Numbered from the stretch's first letter, positions 18,184 to 27,198 are shown. The stretch: 64,000 bases of DNA from Pusillimonas sp. MFBS29 (GCF_020687695.1 NZ_JAJEWL010000002.1:432429-496428), one strand, 5' to 3'. Notes: generated from the letters alone by a model not told the origin. Translations and numbers: made by a program.

Positions 18184-18849
18184 TCAGTGCAATGTCCGCC
18201 CTGTATCAGCTGACGGCACGCTCTCACTGCCCTGCTGCTGCAGGGAGTTCATGGCTGCCTCCCAGCTACGCAAAGGCACACAGGTCTGAAGCCTTACGAT
18301 AGCCTGCTTGATCAGCGCATCATGCAATTCATGTCCGATTCTGGACGCCACATCCAGCGTAGCGTCACCCTGCAGTTCGGCCAGCCGGCTGAGCGTGAGC
18401 TCTACGTTGTCGACTGAAACCTGCTTGTCGTTTGCGCCATGGAAGAAATGGAACATCGTGGCGGGAGGAACATCGGTGGGCGGGGTTGCGTACAGGCCGG
18501 AAAATGCCAGCACACGACCGGCCAGATCGTGTTGGGCATGACTGGCCTCGAGTGCCAGCGTAGCGCCTTGCGAGAAACCCGCCAGTGCTGTTTGCTGCCC
18601 TGACAGGCCATAAGCCTGCTGCCAGTGCTGAATTTGTGCGATCAGATCGGGCAACTGATTGGCGGGGTCGTGGTAACCGTGGGGCAAAACCACCATACAC
18701 AAGGGAAATGCCTGCTTGAGGGCGTCAGCGAGCGGCATCAGCTGTTCAGGTCCGGCCGCTTCTCCGTGCAATAAAACAAACAGCAGCTGTGGCCGGCCCT
18801 GCGCCGGAACAAAAATCATAGGTTCGGGAAGGCCCGGTTTGGTCGCCAT
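18184..18849 (-). CDS. Alpha/beta-hydrolase, YpfH-like carboxylesterase
   Basis: About 221 residues with the esterase core: LLFVLLHGEAAGPEQL (oxyanion region), nucleophile elbow GFSQG, FHGANDKQVSV with the acid Asp, and the catalytic His in GHELHD near residue 190. It probably hydrolyses small acyl esters in the cytosol; the true substrate is unknown. The start at 18849 has AGGGA about ten bases upstream; the longer open frame to 19305 runs through yqeY on the opposite strand and is rejected. Confidence 0.85.
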   Translation of the reverse strand: MATKPGLPEPMIFVPAQGRPQLLFVLLHGEAAGPEQLMPLADALKQAFPLCMVVLPHGYHDPANQLPDLIAQIQHWQQAYGLSGQQTALAGFSQGATLALEASHAQHDLAGRVLAFSGLYATPPTDVPPATMFHFFHGANDKQVSVDNVELTLSRLAELQGDATLDVASRIGHELHDALIKQAIVRLQTCVPLRSWEAAMNSLQQQGSESVPSADTGRTLH

Positions 18850-18972
18850 GCGGTAGAAATCCCTGGTTTGAAACAATGGAAATTGTACGTCAGATAGCCT
18901 GCGGCCCCATAACCGGCGCCACCCGGCACGGCAACTTCCATTAAAATGACTCCCTTTACACTGGATATACTC

Positions 18973-19431
18973 ATGGGCAATTCGTTGAAACCTCAATTGG
19001 CCGAGGCCGTGAAGACCGCCATGCGTGCCAAAGATTCGGCTCGCCTGGGAACCTTGCGCTTTCTGCAGGCTGCCGTCAAACAGAAAGAGGTGGACGAGCG
19101 CCGCGAGCTGGACGACGCAGAAATCGTTGCCATCATCGAAAAGCAGGTCAAGCAACGGCGTGAATCCATTGCCGCCTTCGAGCAGGCAGGACGCACCGAA
19201 ACGGCAGAACAGGAAAAAGCCGAACTCGCCGTGTTGCAGGAGTTCCTGCCTGAAGCGGCTGATGCGTCCGAGATCGAAGCCGTTATTGCCGGCGCCATTG
19301 CCCAAGTAAGCAGCGAAGGGGTTACGGGTGCACCGGCCATGGGGAAAGTCATGGGCCTGGTCAAGGCAGCACTGGCCGGCCGCGCCGATATGTCGGCGGT
19401 ATCAGCCCAGGTCAGGCAAAAGCTGCTGTAA
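18973..19431 (+). CDS. GatB/YqeY domain protein
   Basis: A 152-residue protein with the YqeY start pattern LKPQLAEAVKTAMRAKDSARL, QRRESIAAFEQAGR and a C-terminal LVKAALAGRADMSAVSAQVR. It resembles the tail domain of GatB and is thought to touch tRNA, but its role is unproven. In many betaproteobacteria it follows rpsU and precedes dnaG; neither is seen here. I chose the ATG at 18973 to match the family; one at 18946 is possible. Confidence 0.88.
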   Translation: MGNSLKPQLAEAVKTAMRAKDSARLGTLRFLQAAVKQKEVDERRELDDAEIVAIIEKQVKQRRESIAAFEQAGRTETAEQEKAELAVLQEFLPEAADASEIEAVIAGAIAQVSSEGVTGAPAMGKVMGLVKAALAGRADMSAVSAQVRQKLL

Positions 19432-19439
19432 CAGGTGAT

Positions 19440-19847
19440 TTACTTGTAGGCCACGCACACCGAGGTATCCATTAATACGGATTCCCGCATGGCTTGCAAA
19501 GCCCCGTTATCCCACGGAGGGTGCCCCCATACCGTGTGGGTAACCTCTGTGTGGCTGGCATCTATGGCCCGGATATCACTGCGGGCCACCACCCCGCCAA
19601 GCGGACTGCGCACGATTACCGTGCCAGTCTGCATGTCTGGATCAACCTGCGCATAGATATCGTACTGATTTTTGCCTGTCAGGCATTCGCCCGCCTGATT
19701 TTGGGCGCGCAGATAAACGATTTGATAGTTGCGCGGCACGGTGTACGACACGCTGGGAGAACTGCCGTCTGGTTCGATGCCCACGCATCCCGACAACATT
19801 GCCAGCACTCCGATACCGGACACTAAAGCCTTAACACTACGTCTCAT
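19440..19847 (-). CDS. Small outer-membrane-type lipoprotein, function unknown
   Basis: A 135-residue protein with a lipoprotein signal peptide MRRSVKALVSGIGVLAMLSG and a lipobox LSGC (Cys21). The mature part is a small beta-rich domain with two further Cys (AGECLTGKNQ and DTSVCVAYK), perhaps a disulfide. The residue after the lipid Cys is Val, which does not block Lol sorting to the outer membrane. The start at 19847 is chosen by the signal peptide and GGA seven bases upstream. I do not recognise a named family. Confidence 0.75.
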   Translation of the reverse strand: MRRSVKALVSGIGVLAMLSGCVGIEPDGSSPSVSYTVPRNYQIVYLRAQNQAGECLTGKNQYDIYAQVDPDMQTGTVIVRSPLGGVVARSDIRAIDASHTEVTHTVWGHPPWDNGALQAMRESVLMDTSVCVAYK

Positions 19848-19945
19848 GACCGTTTCCATGCATACAGTAAGCCGGTAAGCCGCACGCGCATTGCACACCG
19901 GAAAACTAGAAAGTTAGCATGTCCGACACTATCGGAAAAGCTTTT

Positions 19946-21028
19946 TCAGGCGCAGGCCTCGGCCGCCATTGCGCTGTTCAGGCAGGGATAATCGGTGTAA
20001 CCACGTGCACCGTCGGAATAGAAGGTAGAAGCATCCCATTCGTTCAATGGCGCATCCGTTTGCAAACGGGTAACCAGATCGGGATTGGCGATGAAATCCT
20101 TGCCAAAGGCGACTGCGTCGGCGCGACCTTCTGACAAGGCTTGCTGGCCACTGCTAGCATCGTAACCTTCATTCACGATCACCGCACCGCCAAACAGCTG
20201 CTTCATTTCAGGCGCCAGGCTGTCTGGTCCGAATGATTCTCGGATAAACAGGAATGCCAGGCCTCTTTCACCGAGCTCACGCGCCACATGACTGAATAAC
20301 GCCCTGGGATTGGAATCACTGACGGAATGCGCGTCGCCACGTGGTGAAAGGTGTACCCCGACGCGCCCTGCGCCCCAGACACTCATGCAGGCATCCACCA
20401 CCTGAAGCAGCAAGCGCGCGCGGTTCGGTATCGAACCGCCATATTCGTCAATACGCCTGTTGCTGCCGTCGTGCAAAAACTGGTCAATCAGGTAACCATT
20501 GGCCGCGTGGACCTCGACACCGTCAAAGCCGGCCTCCCAGGCATTGCGGGCCCCGACCGCAAAATCCGAAACAATAGCCGGAATCTCTTCTATATGAAGT
20601 GCACGCGGTACCGGATGGGGGCGTTCGGGTCGCAGCAGACGTACAGGGCCGTCGCAGGCAATCGCGCTGGGGGCAACCGGTATTTCGCCATTCAGGAATT
20701 CGGGATCGGATACACGGCCCACGTGCCAAAGCTGCAGGAATATTTTGCCGCCCTTGTTATGGACGGCCTGGGTAATAAGCTTCCAGCCCTCGACCTGGGC
20801 GGTAGTCCAGATCCCGGGGGTATCTGCATAGCCGACCCCCTGAGGCGAAACAGAGGTAGCCTCAGACAGGATGAGTCCGGCCGTTGCCCGCTGTGCATAG
20901 TAGGAGCGCATCAGATCATTCGGGATCCGGCCGCTGGACGCACGACTGCGCGTCAGGGGTGCCATGACAACGCGATTGGGTAATGTTACAGAACCTAACT
21001 GAACGGGATCAAACAAACTTATCACCAT
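19946..21028 (-). CDS. Alkene reductase, Old Yellow Enzyme family (NemA-like)
   Basis: A 360-residue FMN-dependent TIM-barrel enzyme that reduces activated C=C bonds or nitro esters with NAD(P)H. It opens LFDPVQLGSVTLPNRVVMAPLTRSR, with the substrate His/Asn pair in EVHAANGYLIDQF and the FMN phosphate region DAVAFGKDFIANPDL. HVGRVSDP is typical of the NemA/XenB branch. The start has AAGG eight bases upstream. No NemR-like regulator is adjacent. Confidence 0.94.
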   Translation of the reverse strand: MVISLFDPVQLGSVTLPNRVVMAPLTRSRASSGRIPNDLMRSYYAQRATAGLILSEATSVSPQGVGYADTPGIWTTAQVEGWKLITQAVHNKGGKIFLQLWHVGRVSDPEFLNGEIPVAPSAIACDGPVRLLRPERPHPVPRALHIEEIPAIVSDFAVGARNAWEAGFDGVEVHAANGYLIDQFLHDGSNRRIDEYGGSIPNRARLLLQVVDACMSVWGAGRVGVHLSPRGDAHSVSDSNPRALFSHVARELGERGLAFLFIRESFGPDSLAPEMKQLFGGAVIVNEGYDASSGQQALSEGRADAVAFGKDFIANPDLVTRLQTDAPLNEWDASTFYSDGARGYTDYPCLNSAMAAEACA

Positions 21029-21140
21029 TACTGTTGCCTTAATTTGTTGTCCATAAGGGTTTGTACCAGAATTTCGGCCATCCTAGCAATCGACTATCGT
21101 ATCGGCAGGTTTTTCGCTTGATATAAAACAAGGATGCAGC

Positions 21141-21794
21141 ATGGGACAATTTGCCGTCATCGGCCTGGGACGCTTCGGATCCGCCGCTTCGCTCGAGCTC
21201 ATGAAGATGGGCCATTCGGTACTCGCCGTGGATTCCAACAACAAGGTCGTGGATAAGATGGCAGACCAGGTCACTCGAGCGGTCATCGCCGACGTAACCG
21301 ACCGCGAGGCCCTGGAAGAGCTGGGACTGGATAACTACGACGTGGTTCTGGTTGCCATCGGAGAGGATGTACAGGCCAGCCTGGTTTGCGTCGTGCATCT
21401 TAAGTCGCTGGCCATTTCCACCATCTGGGTCAAGGCCACCTCACACGCCCAGCATCTGATTCTAAGCAAGCTGGGCGTGGCTCGCATTATTCACCCCGAA
21501 GAAGAAATGGGCATAAGGGTCGCCCAGGCACTGAGCTACCCCATGGTCAACGACTATATTTCGATAGGCAACGGCGAATTCGTTGTCGAGATAGATGTCA
21601 GTGAACGCCTGGAAGGAACCTCGCTCAGCAAAATCCTGAAGGATGTACCGGACACCATACATGTCCTGCTGGTCAAGCGACGTGCCGACATCACCGTACA
21701 CCCCCCCGGTGAATTCACCTTGCAGGCCAACGACATACTGGTCCTGCTGGGCCAGCTTGGCACCCTGAAGACCATCGCACCCAAGCTCGCCTGA
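21141..21794 (+). CDS. ktrA: Potassium uptake regulatory subunit KtrA (RCK protein)
   Basis: A 217-residue cytosolic RCK protein with a Rossmann NAD/ATP site FAVIGLGRFGSAASLEL at the N-terminus, the acidic ribose contact AVDSN, and a C-terminal TrkA-C domain (about residues 135-217). It gates the KtrB channel-like subunit encoded four bases downstream. It is half the length of TrkA, which has two such units, so the Ktr type fits better. Confidence 0.92.
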   Translation: MGQFAVIGLGRFGSAASLELMKMGHSVLAVDSNNKVVDKMADQVTRAVIADVTDREALEELGLDNYDVVLVAIGEDVQASLVCVVHLKSLAISTIWVKATSHAQHLILSKLGVARIIHPEEEMGIRVAQALSYPMVNDYISIGNGEFVVEIDVSERLEGTSLSKILKDVPDTIHVLLVKRRADITVHPPGEFTLQANDILVLLGQLGTLKTIAPKLA

Positions 21795-21798
21795 CCTC

Positions 21799-23166
21799 AT
21801 GCGCAACTGGCTTCCCTTACATAGTTATCAGTATTACCAACGCGTCAGGCGCACCGGAATGTTCCGTTCCAGCCCACCTGTGGTGCTGGCTTCGGGTTTC
21901 CTGCTCCTGATATTGCTTGGTACCCTGCTGCTGTCCCTGCCCATGGCGGCCCGGGAACCTATCAGCGCGTTCACGGCGTTTTTCATGGCGACGTCGGCCG
22001 TAACCGTTACCGGCCTGGCCACCATCGAGCCATCGATAGCCCTAACCAATTTCGGTCAGATAGTATTGATCTCACTCGCCCAGCTGGGTGGACTGGGCTT
22101 TGTGACTTTTTCCGTCGTCGCGGCAATCGCGCTGGGCAAAAGAATGAGCCTTAGCCAGCAGGCACTCGCACTTGAAGCCCTGAACCAGACCAGCGTGTCG
22201 AAGATACGAAGAACCGCTTTTGCCGTATTCAAGATCTCTCTGGTCATTGAGTTGATTGCTGCCGTCATACTGGCGCTATGGTGGTCGCTGGACTATCCAC
22301 CACTTACCGCCATCTATTACGGGGTGTTCCATGCGATCGGCGCATTCAACAACGTAGGCTTCTCATTGTTTCCCAACAGCCTGGCGCAATTCCTTGGCGA
22401 CGCTGTTACCGTATTCGTATTCACCTCTTGCATCATTCTGGGCGGCATAGGCTTTTCCGTTCTGAACGATGTTGGCCACAAGAAGCGCTGGGCGCCCTTG
22501 CGACCCTATACAAAAGTCATGCTGATGGCCACCCTGATCCTGAACCTGGCCGGCTTTGTGGTGTTGTGGGCTTTGGAATCAAACAACTATGCAACCTTGG
22601 CCGGCTTGCCATGGCACGAACAGGCGCTGGCGGCGTGGATGCAAAGCGTCACCTCACGCACTGCCGGCTTCGTTACGCTCGACATCACCCAATTGCACGA
22701 CAGCTCCACCCTGATCATCATGCTGCTGATGTTTATAGGCGGAGGGTCACTTAGTACGGCCAGCGGCATCAAGATCGGAACCTTCGTCATCCTGCTGGCT
22801 GCTGTCTACTCCTACCTGCGGCATCGCCAGGAAGTGGTGCTTTTCAAGCGATCCATATCGTCGGATACTGTCCAGAAATCCCTGGCGCTGCTGCTGGTTA
22901 ACAGCGCCCTGGTCTTCCTGGGTGTATTGATTCTGACGATACTGGAAAAGGCCCCCTTCATCAGCCTGCTATTCGAGGTTGTATCAGCTGTAAGCACCAC
23001 AGGCATGAGTCGTGATCTCACGCCACAGCTGTCAACGGCCAGCCAGGCAGTCATTGCCCTGCTGATGTTTGCCGGGCGCCTGGGCCCCCTGACCCTGATA
23101 TATAGCCTGGCAACCCAGAAACGCAGCCGTGTGCGCTACCCGGAAACCGAATTTCAGGTGGGTTAA
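21799..23166 (+). CDS. ktrB: Potassium uptake transmembrane subunit KtrB (TrkH family)
   Basis: A 455-residue integral membrane protein with four pore-like repeats. The selectivity-filter segments appear around TSAVTVTGLATIEP, FHAIGAFNNVGFSLF, SVTSRTAGFVTLDI and SAVSTTGMSRDLTP, each with the conserved Gly. It moves K+ (often with Na+) across the inner membrane under KtrA control. Four bases separate it from ktrA, so they form an operon. Confidence 0.93.
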   Translation: MRNWLPLHSYQYYQRVRRTGMFRSSPPVVLASGFLLLILLGTLLLSLPMAAREPISAFTAFFMATSAVTVTGLATIEPSIALTNFGQIVLISLAQLGGLGFVTFSVVAAIALGKRMSLSQQALALEALNQTSVSKIRRTAFAVFKISLVIELIAAVILALWWSLDYPPLTAIYYGVFHAIGAFNNVGFSLFPNSLAQFLGDAVTVFVFTSCIILGGIGFSVLNDVGHKKRWAPLRPYTKVMLMATLILNLAGFVVLWALESNNYATLAGLPWHEQALAAWMQSVTSRTAGFVTLDITQLHDSSTLIIMLLMFIGGGSLSTASGIKIGTFVILLAAVYSYLRHRQEVVLFKRSISSDTVQKSLALLLVNSALVFLGVLILTILEKAPFISLLFEVVSAVSTTGMSRDLTPQLSTASQAVIALLMFAGRLGPLTLIYSLATQKRSRVRYPETEFQVG

Positions 23167-23207
23167 CGGGATTACCGGGCTTCTGGCTGGCCAGGCAGGG
23201 CCCTCTG

Positions 23208-23232
23208 CCCCTTGCACCCCATGCAAGTGCGC
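23208..23232 (-). repeat. Exact 25-nt inverted copy of the tRNA-Pro anticodon arm
   Basis: Read on the minus strand, these 25 bases are identical to 24666-24690 of the tRNA-Pro gene (the anticodon stem-loop and its 5' and 3' flanks). The copy lies in the 71-base gap between two convergent genes. It can fold as a 6-bp hairpin (CTTGCA/TGCAAG). The rest of the tRNA is not present here. The two copies are inverted and enclose the CoA-transferase gene. Confidence 0.9.
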
Positions 23233-23237
23233 CACAC

Positions 23238-24428
23238 TTAAATAATGCCGCGCTCGCGCCAATCGCTGCGTGTGCTTTCGCTGATGCCGATACTTTCCAG
23301 GACCTCATCGGTGTGCTGACCCAGGCTCGGCGCCGCGCTGCGCACATCGCCCGGTGTGGCGCTTAATTTGGGCACGATGCCCGGAAGCTTGATCGGTGTT
23401 CCGTCGGGCAACGATGAATCCAGGATCATGTCTCTGGCCTGATAATGCGGGTCGTCAGCGATGTCGGCCACATCGTAAATCTTTCCGGCTGGTATATGGC
23501 TTGCATTCAAGGCCGCCAGAACATCGTCCAGCCGGTTTTGTCCGGTCCACTCTGAAATCGCCGCGTCTATCATCTCTACCTGCCTGACCCGACCCACGTT
23601 GTTTTCCAGCGCTGGATCATTGCCCAGGTCTTCGCGGCCTATGACTGTCATCAGTCTTTTGAAAATACTGTCGCCATTGCCTGCAATCAGCACATACTTG
23701 TTATCGGCGCAGCGATACGCATTGCTGGGCGCAATGCCCGGCAGACTGCTGCCGGCCGCTTGCCGGATTTCATTAAAAACAGAATATTCAGGCAGCAGGC
23801 TTTCCATCATGTTGAAAACGGATTCATACAACGCAACGTCGATCACTTGCCCCTGGCCGCTGCCCTGATCACGTGCGCGCAAGGCCAGCAAAACGCCTAT
23901 GACGCCGTGCAGGGCCGACAAGGAGTCACCGATGGAAACGCCCACCCGCACCGGTGTGCGCCCCGGCTCTCCGCTTAGATGGCGCAAGCCTCCCATGGCC
24001 TCGCCTATCGCGCCAAACCCGGGCAAATCACGGTACGGCCCCGTCTGGCCGTAGCCCGACACGCGCAGCATGACGAGCGCAGGGTTGATGGTCTTGAGAT
24101 CTTCCCATCCCAGACCCCAACCTTCCAGGCTGCCGGGCTTGAAGTTCTCGACCAGCACGTCAGTTTCCTTGATCAGCTTGCGAACAACTTCCTGGGCTTC
24201 GGGCTGGCGCAGGTCCAGGGTAATGGACTTCTTGTTGCGTGACTGTACCTGCCACCATACCGACGTATCGTCATGGATAAGGCGCCATTTTCTTAAAGGG
24301 TCGCCTTTCACAGGCGGCTCGACCTTGATGACCTCGGCCCCAAACTCACCCAGCATCTTGGTCGCAAAGGGCCCTGCGATCAACTGGCCCATTTCCAGGA
24401 CACGGACTCCGCTTAACGGTTTGCTCAT
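23238..24428 (-). CDS. Class III CoA-transferase (CaiB/BaiF family)
   Basis: A 396-residue family III CoA-transferase. It begins MSKPLSGVRVLEMGQLIAGP and contains KVEPPVKGDPLR, SRNKKSITLDLR, and the active-site Asp in GVSIGDSLSALHG. It moves CoA between an acyl-CoA and an organic acid; the acid is unknown. The ATG at 24428 has GAGGAA seven bases upstream. It stands alone between two copies of a tRNA-Pro fragment and ends 71 bases from the ktrB stop. Confidence 0.92.
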   Translation of the reverse strand: MSKPLSGVRVLEMGQLIAGPFATKMLGEFGAEVIKVEPPVKGDPLRKWRLIHDDTSVWWQVQSRNKKSITLDLRQPEAQEVVRKLIKETDVLVENFKPGSLEGWGLGWEDLKTINPALVMLRVSGYGQTGPYRDLPGFGAIGEAMGGLRHLSGEPGRTPVRVGVSIGDSLSALHGVIGVLLALRARDQGSGQGQVIDVALYESVFNMMESLLPEYSVFNEIRQAAGSSLPGIAPSNAYRCADNKYVLIAGNGDSIFKRLMTVIGREDLGNDPALENNVGRVRQVEMIDAAISEWTGQNRLDDVLAALNASHIPAGKIYDVADIADDPHYQARDMILDSSLPDGTPIKLPGIVPKLSATPGDVRSAAPSLGQHTDEVLESIGISESTRSDWRERGII

Positions 24429-24570
24429 GTTTTCCTCGTGAATAACTTCTTTTGAAGGCTGTCAGCCCATATTTTCATATGTTTCAGCCCACGCCGGGGC
24501 AAATATTCGGCGCTCTCAGGCACTTGCCGCGCTTTTGCCGTGAGTTTGCGAAAAGCCGCAAAATTTATGC

Positions 24571-24585
24571 TAGAATCTCGTTCTT
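24571..24585 (+). promoter_or_regulatory. Promoter element of tRNA-Pro
   Basis: TAGAATCTCGTTCTT includes a -10 hexamer TAGAAT. The same 15 bases precede tRNA-Val at 62808-62822, suggesting a shared stable-RNA promoter and discriminator. A good -35 hexamer is not evident here. Confidence 0.6.
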
Positions 24586-24642
24586 CTCTGGTCTTGATTT
24601 GGTCGGCCAGCGAAACCGCTAAAGGCTGAATGGCCATTAGTC

Positions 24643-24720
<78 letters not shown>

Positions 24721-24730
24721 AATACAGAAA

Positions 24731-24763
24731 GGGCTTACAAGTTTTTGCTTGTAAGCCCTTTTT
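24731..24763 (+). terminator. Terminator after tRNA-Pro
   Basis: An 11-bp perfect stem GGGCTTACAAG/CTTGTAAGCCC with a 6-base loop, followed by TTTTT. A similar hairpin with the same 5' flank occurs at 25023-25065. Confidence 0.92.
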
Positions 24764-24769
24764 CTTTGC

Positions 24770-24988
24770 TCACATATACCAGTTTTGCATGGCCGTGCAC
24801 ATTTCCGCATTGCCTGACAGCGCGGCAAGCATCGTGCAAACCGCTATGCCGGCGGAGAGCGACTCATGCTCTGTTTGGCTCAAATGCAATTTCACGCGGC
24901 GTTCCGGAGTTGGGTTGGATTCCAGTTCAGCGGCATAGTGCGACTCTTCACGCTCCACCCAACGGCTCAGGAGCGCCTCAAGCTTCAT
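24770..24988 (-). CDS. Small hypothetical protein between two related terminators
   Basis: A 72-residue frame starting [16 protein letters not shown], with balanced composition, a helical look and GC-rich third codon positions like its neighbours. No good Shine-Dalgarno precedes the ATG and I recognise no family. It is bounded on both sides by copies of the tRNA-Pro 3' flank plus hairpin, so it may be a cargo gene or relic of a small insertion at the tRNA. It is the only gene-like frame in the 405-base interval between tRNA-Pro and 25126. Confidence 0.35.
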   Translation of the reverse strand: MKLEALLSRWVEREESHYAAELESNPTPERRVKLHLSQTEHESLSAGIAVCTMLAALSGNAEMCTAMQNWYM

Positions 24989-25022
24989 GTCAAGTTGGTG
25001 ACGGCATTGACGGGCATTCCAG

Positions 25023-25065
25023 CCAAATGCAGAAGGGCTTACAAGCCTTGTGTGCCTGTAAGCCC
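25023..25065 (-). terminator. Second copy of tRNA-Pro 3' flank with hairpin; terminator of the exported-protein operon
   Basis: The bases CCAAATGCAGAA and GGGCTTACAAG repeat the tRNA-Pro end and its flank (24718-24741) with one substitution and one deletion. The stem GGGCTTACA (25035-25043) pairs with TGTAAGCCC (25057-25065). For minus-strand transcripts it lies about 60 bases past the stop at 25126, so it probably ends the operon ending with that gene. Confidence 0.65.
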
Positions 25066-25125
25066 TCTTTCCCCCACTTGTTTGCCTCTTCCCCTTTATT
25101 TGTTCGGGTGCTGCCCGCCCAATCT

Positions 25126-26052
25126 TTATTGGTCTGCGGCCAGGGCCAGCAGTTGCTCCGGATCCATGTTGCGGGTGGGATGCGCCGGGTCGGTTACATC
25201 CAGCGTCACAACGGGACTGGCTGCGTCAGGCGCGGCTGCCAGCACTTCGGTTTCAGTAATTCTTATGCTGCCGACCGGGCCCGATGCCTTGACGGCAAGC
25301 TTGATCGCCCGCGACGCCACAACTTCAACTGCTGGCGCTGCCAGCTCACGGACAGCGGACTGCACGACCGTACCATGGATATCGCGACTCAGATCGACAG
25401 GCCCGGCCACAACCACTGCTGCCACATCGACACCAGGATAGCCGCGGCTCGTATTCGCGCCAGGGGCGGGTTCATTCGGTACCGGCGTACGCGGTTCCTG
25501 AACAGGGACGGTCTGCGCGCCGCTCGCCGGAGCGGCAGCGGGCGCGCCAGCGGCCCGGCTGGCTATCATATCCAGATCGGGACAGCTATGACCGGCAGCC
25601 TCGTAGGCCAGGCGGTTTTCTGCTTCACCAAAGCAGAAGAAACGCACGACAGCCACCTCACGAAAACCCAGTCTGTAGGCCGTAGCGGTATCTTCGCGGG
25701 CGTTACAAGCCACGCTTTCGCTTGCAACCGAGCCACCTATGCCGAACCCGGTTACGCCAACACCAAGGGTATTGCTCTTGCCGCAATTGTTCGAGCCCCC
25801 GAACATGCTGGGTGCCATGTAAACATTAGGCGTGGTATGTATACGTTGTTTATCAGGCATTATCGAGTCGCCAAACGTGATATTGCCCATTTGCATATAC
25901 GCGCCCTGCCCCATTTCGTTGGTCATGATGCCCGACTGGGAACTTGCGTCGGAGTTGCTGACCGCATCTGCTGTTGAATTGGCGGTGGTTCCGGTTTGCC
26001 CGAAAGCTGCCGTACTGCACAAGACCAGCGCCGTAAGTATCAAGCGTTTCAT
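25126..26052 (-). CDS. Exported four-cysteine protein with extra C-terminal domain (paralogue of 26543-27118)
   Basis: A 308-residue protein with a Sec signal peptide (MKRLILTALVLCSTAAFG, cleavage near residue 19). A Ser/Asn/Thr-rich segment (20-56) leads to a conserved block (57-157) shared almost residue for residue with the product of 26543-27118: NITFGDSI, TTPNVY.APSMFGG, GVGVTGFGIGGS, CNAREDTATAYRLG and FFCFGE. Cysteines 90, 116, 140 and 157 have the same spacing in both. A Pro/Ala-rich linker (about 165-205) and a roughly 100-residue C-terminal domain are unique to this copy. AGAGGAG lies seven bases before the ATG. It is the last gene of the leftward group. The function is unknown; two disulfides outside the cytoplasm are likely. 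Confidence 0.8.
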   Translation of the reverse strand: MKRLILTALVLCSTAAFGQTGTTANSTADAVSNSDASSQSGIMTNEMGQGAYMQMGNITFGDSIMPDKQRIHTTPNVYMAPSMFGGSNNCGKSNTLGVGVTGFGIGGSVASESVACNAREDTATAYRLGFREVAVVRFFCFGEAENRLAYEAAGHSCPDLDMIASRAAGAPAAAPASGAQTVPVQEPRTPVPNEPAPGANTSRGYPGVDVAAVVVAGPVDLSRDIHGTVVQSAVRELAAPAVEVVASRAIKLAVKASGPVGSIRITETEVLAAAPDAASPVVTLDVTDPAHPTRNMDPEQLLALAADQ

Positions 26053-26119
26053 GGTTATTCTCCTCTGAGATATACAGCTTCGGGGGCTGCCCGGAATTAT
26101 TCTGTGTATTCTGTTTTGC

Positions 26120-26518
26120 CTACCAACTGGTGAACCCGCCAAAGCCCAAGGCCGTATCGGCACTTGAGTCAGGATCTTCGCTGCCGGTTTCAGCAGTGGC
26201 CCGATATTCGCTGGAGATGCTTGCACTCATGCTGCTCGAACCGGATCCTGTTGATGAAGCCTCGGTTTGAATAGCAGTTTCAGCACTGCCAAACGAATAG
26301 GTTTCAACCGAGGTCATGGTGGTGTTAATGCCCGCACTGGCGCGCGACGACACTGAAGTCAACGGGCTACCCGAGGGCGAACCGGAACTGGAACTTGCCG
26401 CCAGCATGTTGTTGGTATGAGTCTGTGTCAGGGACAAGTTGCCACCCGGTATGGTTCCGGCGGCACAGGCATACCCTGTTGCTCCGATTGCCATCATCAC
26501 AAATATTATCCTGGTCAT
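26120..26518 (-). CDS. Exported Ser/Thr-rich protein, function unknown
   Basis: A 132-residue protein with a signal peptide (about residues 1-20, ...GYACAAG). The mature chain is very rich in Ser, Thr, Ala and Gly with no Cys and no Lys, resembling a low-complexity fibre or surface protein. It ends LGFGGFTSW, close to the end LGFGAWTW of the product of 28157-28552. GGAG lies nine bases before the start. It sits between the two paralogous four-Cys genes, 24 bases after one and 67 before the other, so all three are probably one transcript. I recognise no family. Confidence 0.72.
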   Translation of the reverse strand: MTRIIFVMMAIGATGYACAAGTIPGGNLSLTQTHTNNMLAASSSSGSPSGSPLTSVSSRASAGINTTMTSVETYSFGSAETAIQTEASSTGSGSSSMSASISSEYRATAETGSEDPDSSADTALGFGGFTSW

Positions 26519-26542
26519 GATGTCTTTCTCCGTGAATGACGA

Positions 26543-27118
26543 TCAGTGCGGAATGCTTTCCTGCACAGTGTCTCCGGACAATGTGCTGGAATTGCTGACC
26601 ACACGCTGTTTGACCTGCGCAATAGGCTGGGCTGTTGGCGGGCAGCTATTGCCCAATGCCACCCAGGCCAGTCGGTTTTCATCTTCTCCAAAGCAGAAGA
26701 AACGCAGTACTGCCACGTCCTGATATCCCAGGCGATAAGCCGTAGCGGTATCTTCACGCGCATTGCAAGGGTCGCTTTCGCTGGCCATGGAACCGCCAAT
26801 GCCAAAGCCCGTTACCCCCACCCCCAGGGTATTGCTTTGACCGCAACTATTGGCCCCGCCAAACATGCTTGGCGCCGTATAAACGTTGGGCGTGGTGCGT
26901 ATGCGTTGGCTATCCGGATATATCGAATCGCCAAAGGTAATGTTTCCCATGCCCATCTCGGCCTGCTGCCCCATTTGCGACGACATATTCCCTGACTGAG
27001 AAGTCGCAGTCGAGCCACCCGATGCATTAGAGACTGCATCGGCAGCCGTATTGCTTTGAGCCCATGCAACGCTGTTGCCGCCACATAAGATCAGTGATAT
27101 CAATAAAAACCGTTTCAT
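26543..27118 (-). CDS. Exported four-cysteine protein, short paralogue
   Basis: A 191-residue protein with a signal peptide MKRFLLISLILCGGNSVAWA and cleavage near residue 20. It has the same core as the 308-residue paralogue at 25126: Cys 92, 118, 142 and 159, spaced 26, 24 and 17 in both proteins. It lacks the long C-terminal domain and ends in a short polar tail. AGGAG lies seven bases before the ATG. It is the first gene of the leftward C-B-A group and follows an AT-rich promoter region with the two-part motif at 27199-27244. The two genes also look alike at the DNA level, suggesting tandem duplication around 26120-26518. Confidence 0.8.
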   Translation of the reverse strand: MKRFLLISLILCGGNSVAWAQSNTAADAVSNASGGSTATSQSGNMSSQMGQQAEMGMGNITFGDSIYPDSQRIRTTPNVYTAPSMFGGANSCGQSNTLGVGVTGFGIGGSMASESDPCNAREDTATAYRLGYQDVAVLRFFCFGEDENRLAWVALGNSCPPTAQPIAQVKQRVVSNSSTLSGDTVQESIPH

Positions 27119-27198
27119 TTGTCTTCTCCTGCGGGGCTAACCCCTTGCGGCGATATTCTGCCTTCTGGATATAACCAAGAATTTTTATTAAGTTGTAT

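Noticed and set aside
18850..19305. N-terminal extension of the esterase frame
   Set aside because: It is antisense to yqeY and the esterase family starts at 18849.
25023..25065. Second tRNA-like gene
   Set aside because: Only the 3' flank and hairpin are repeated; no cloverleaf can be drawn.
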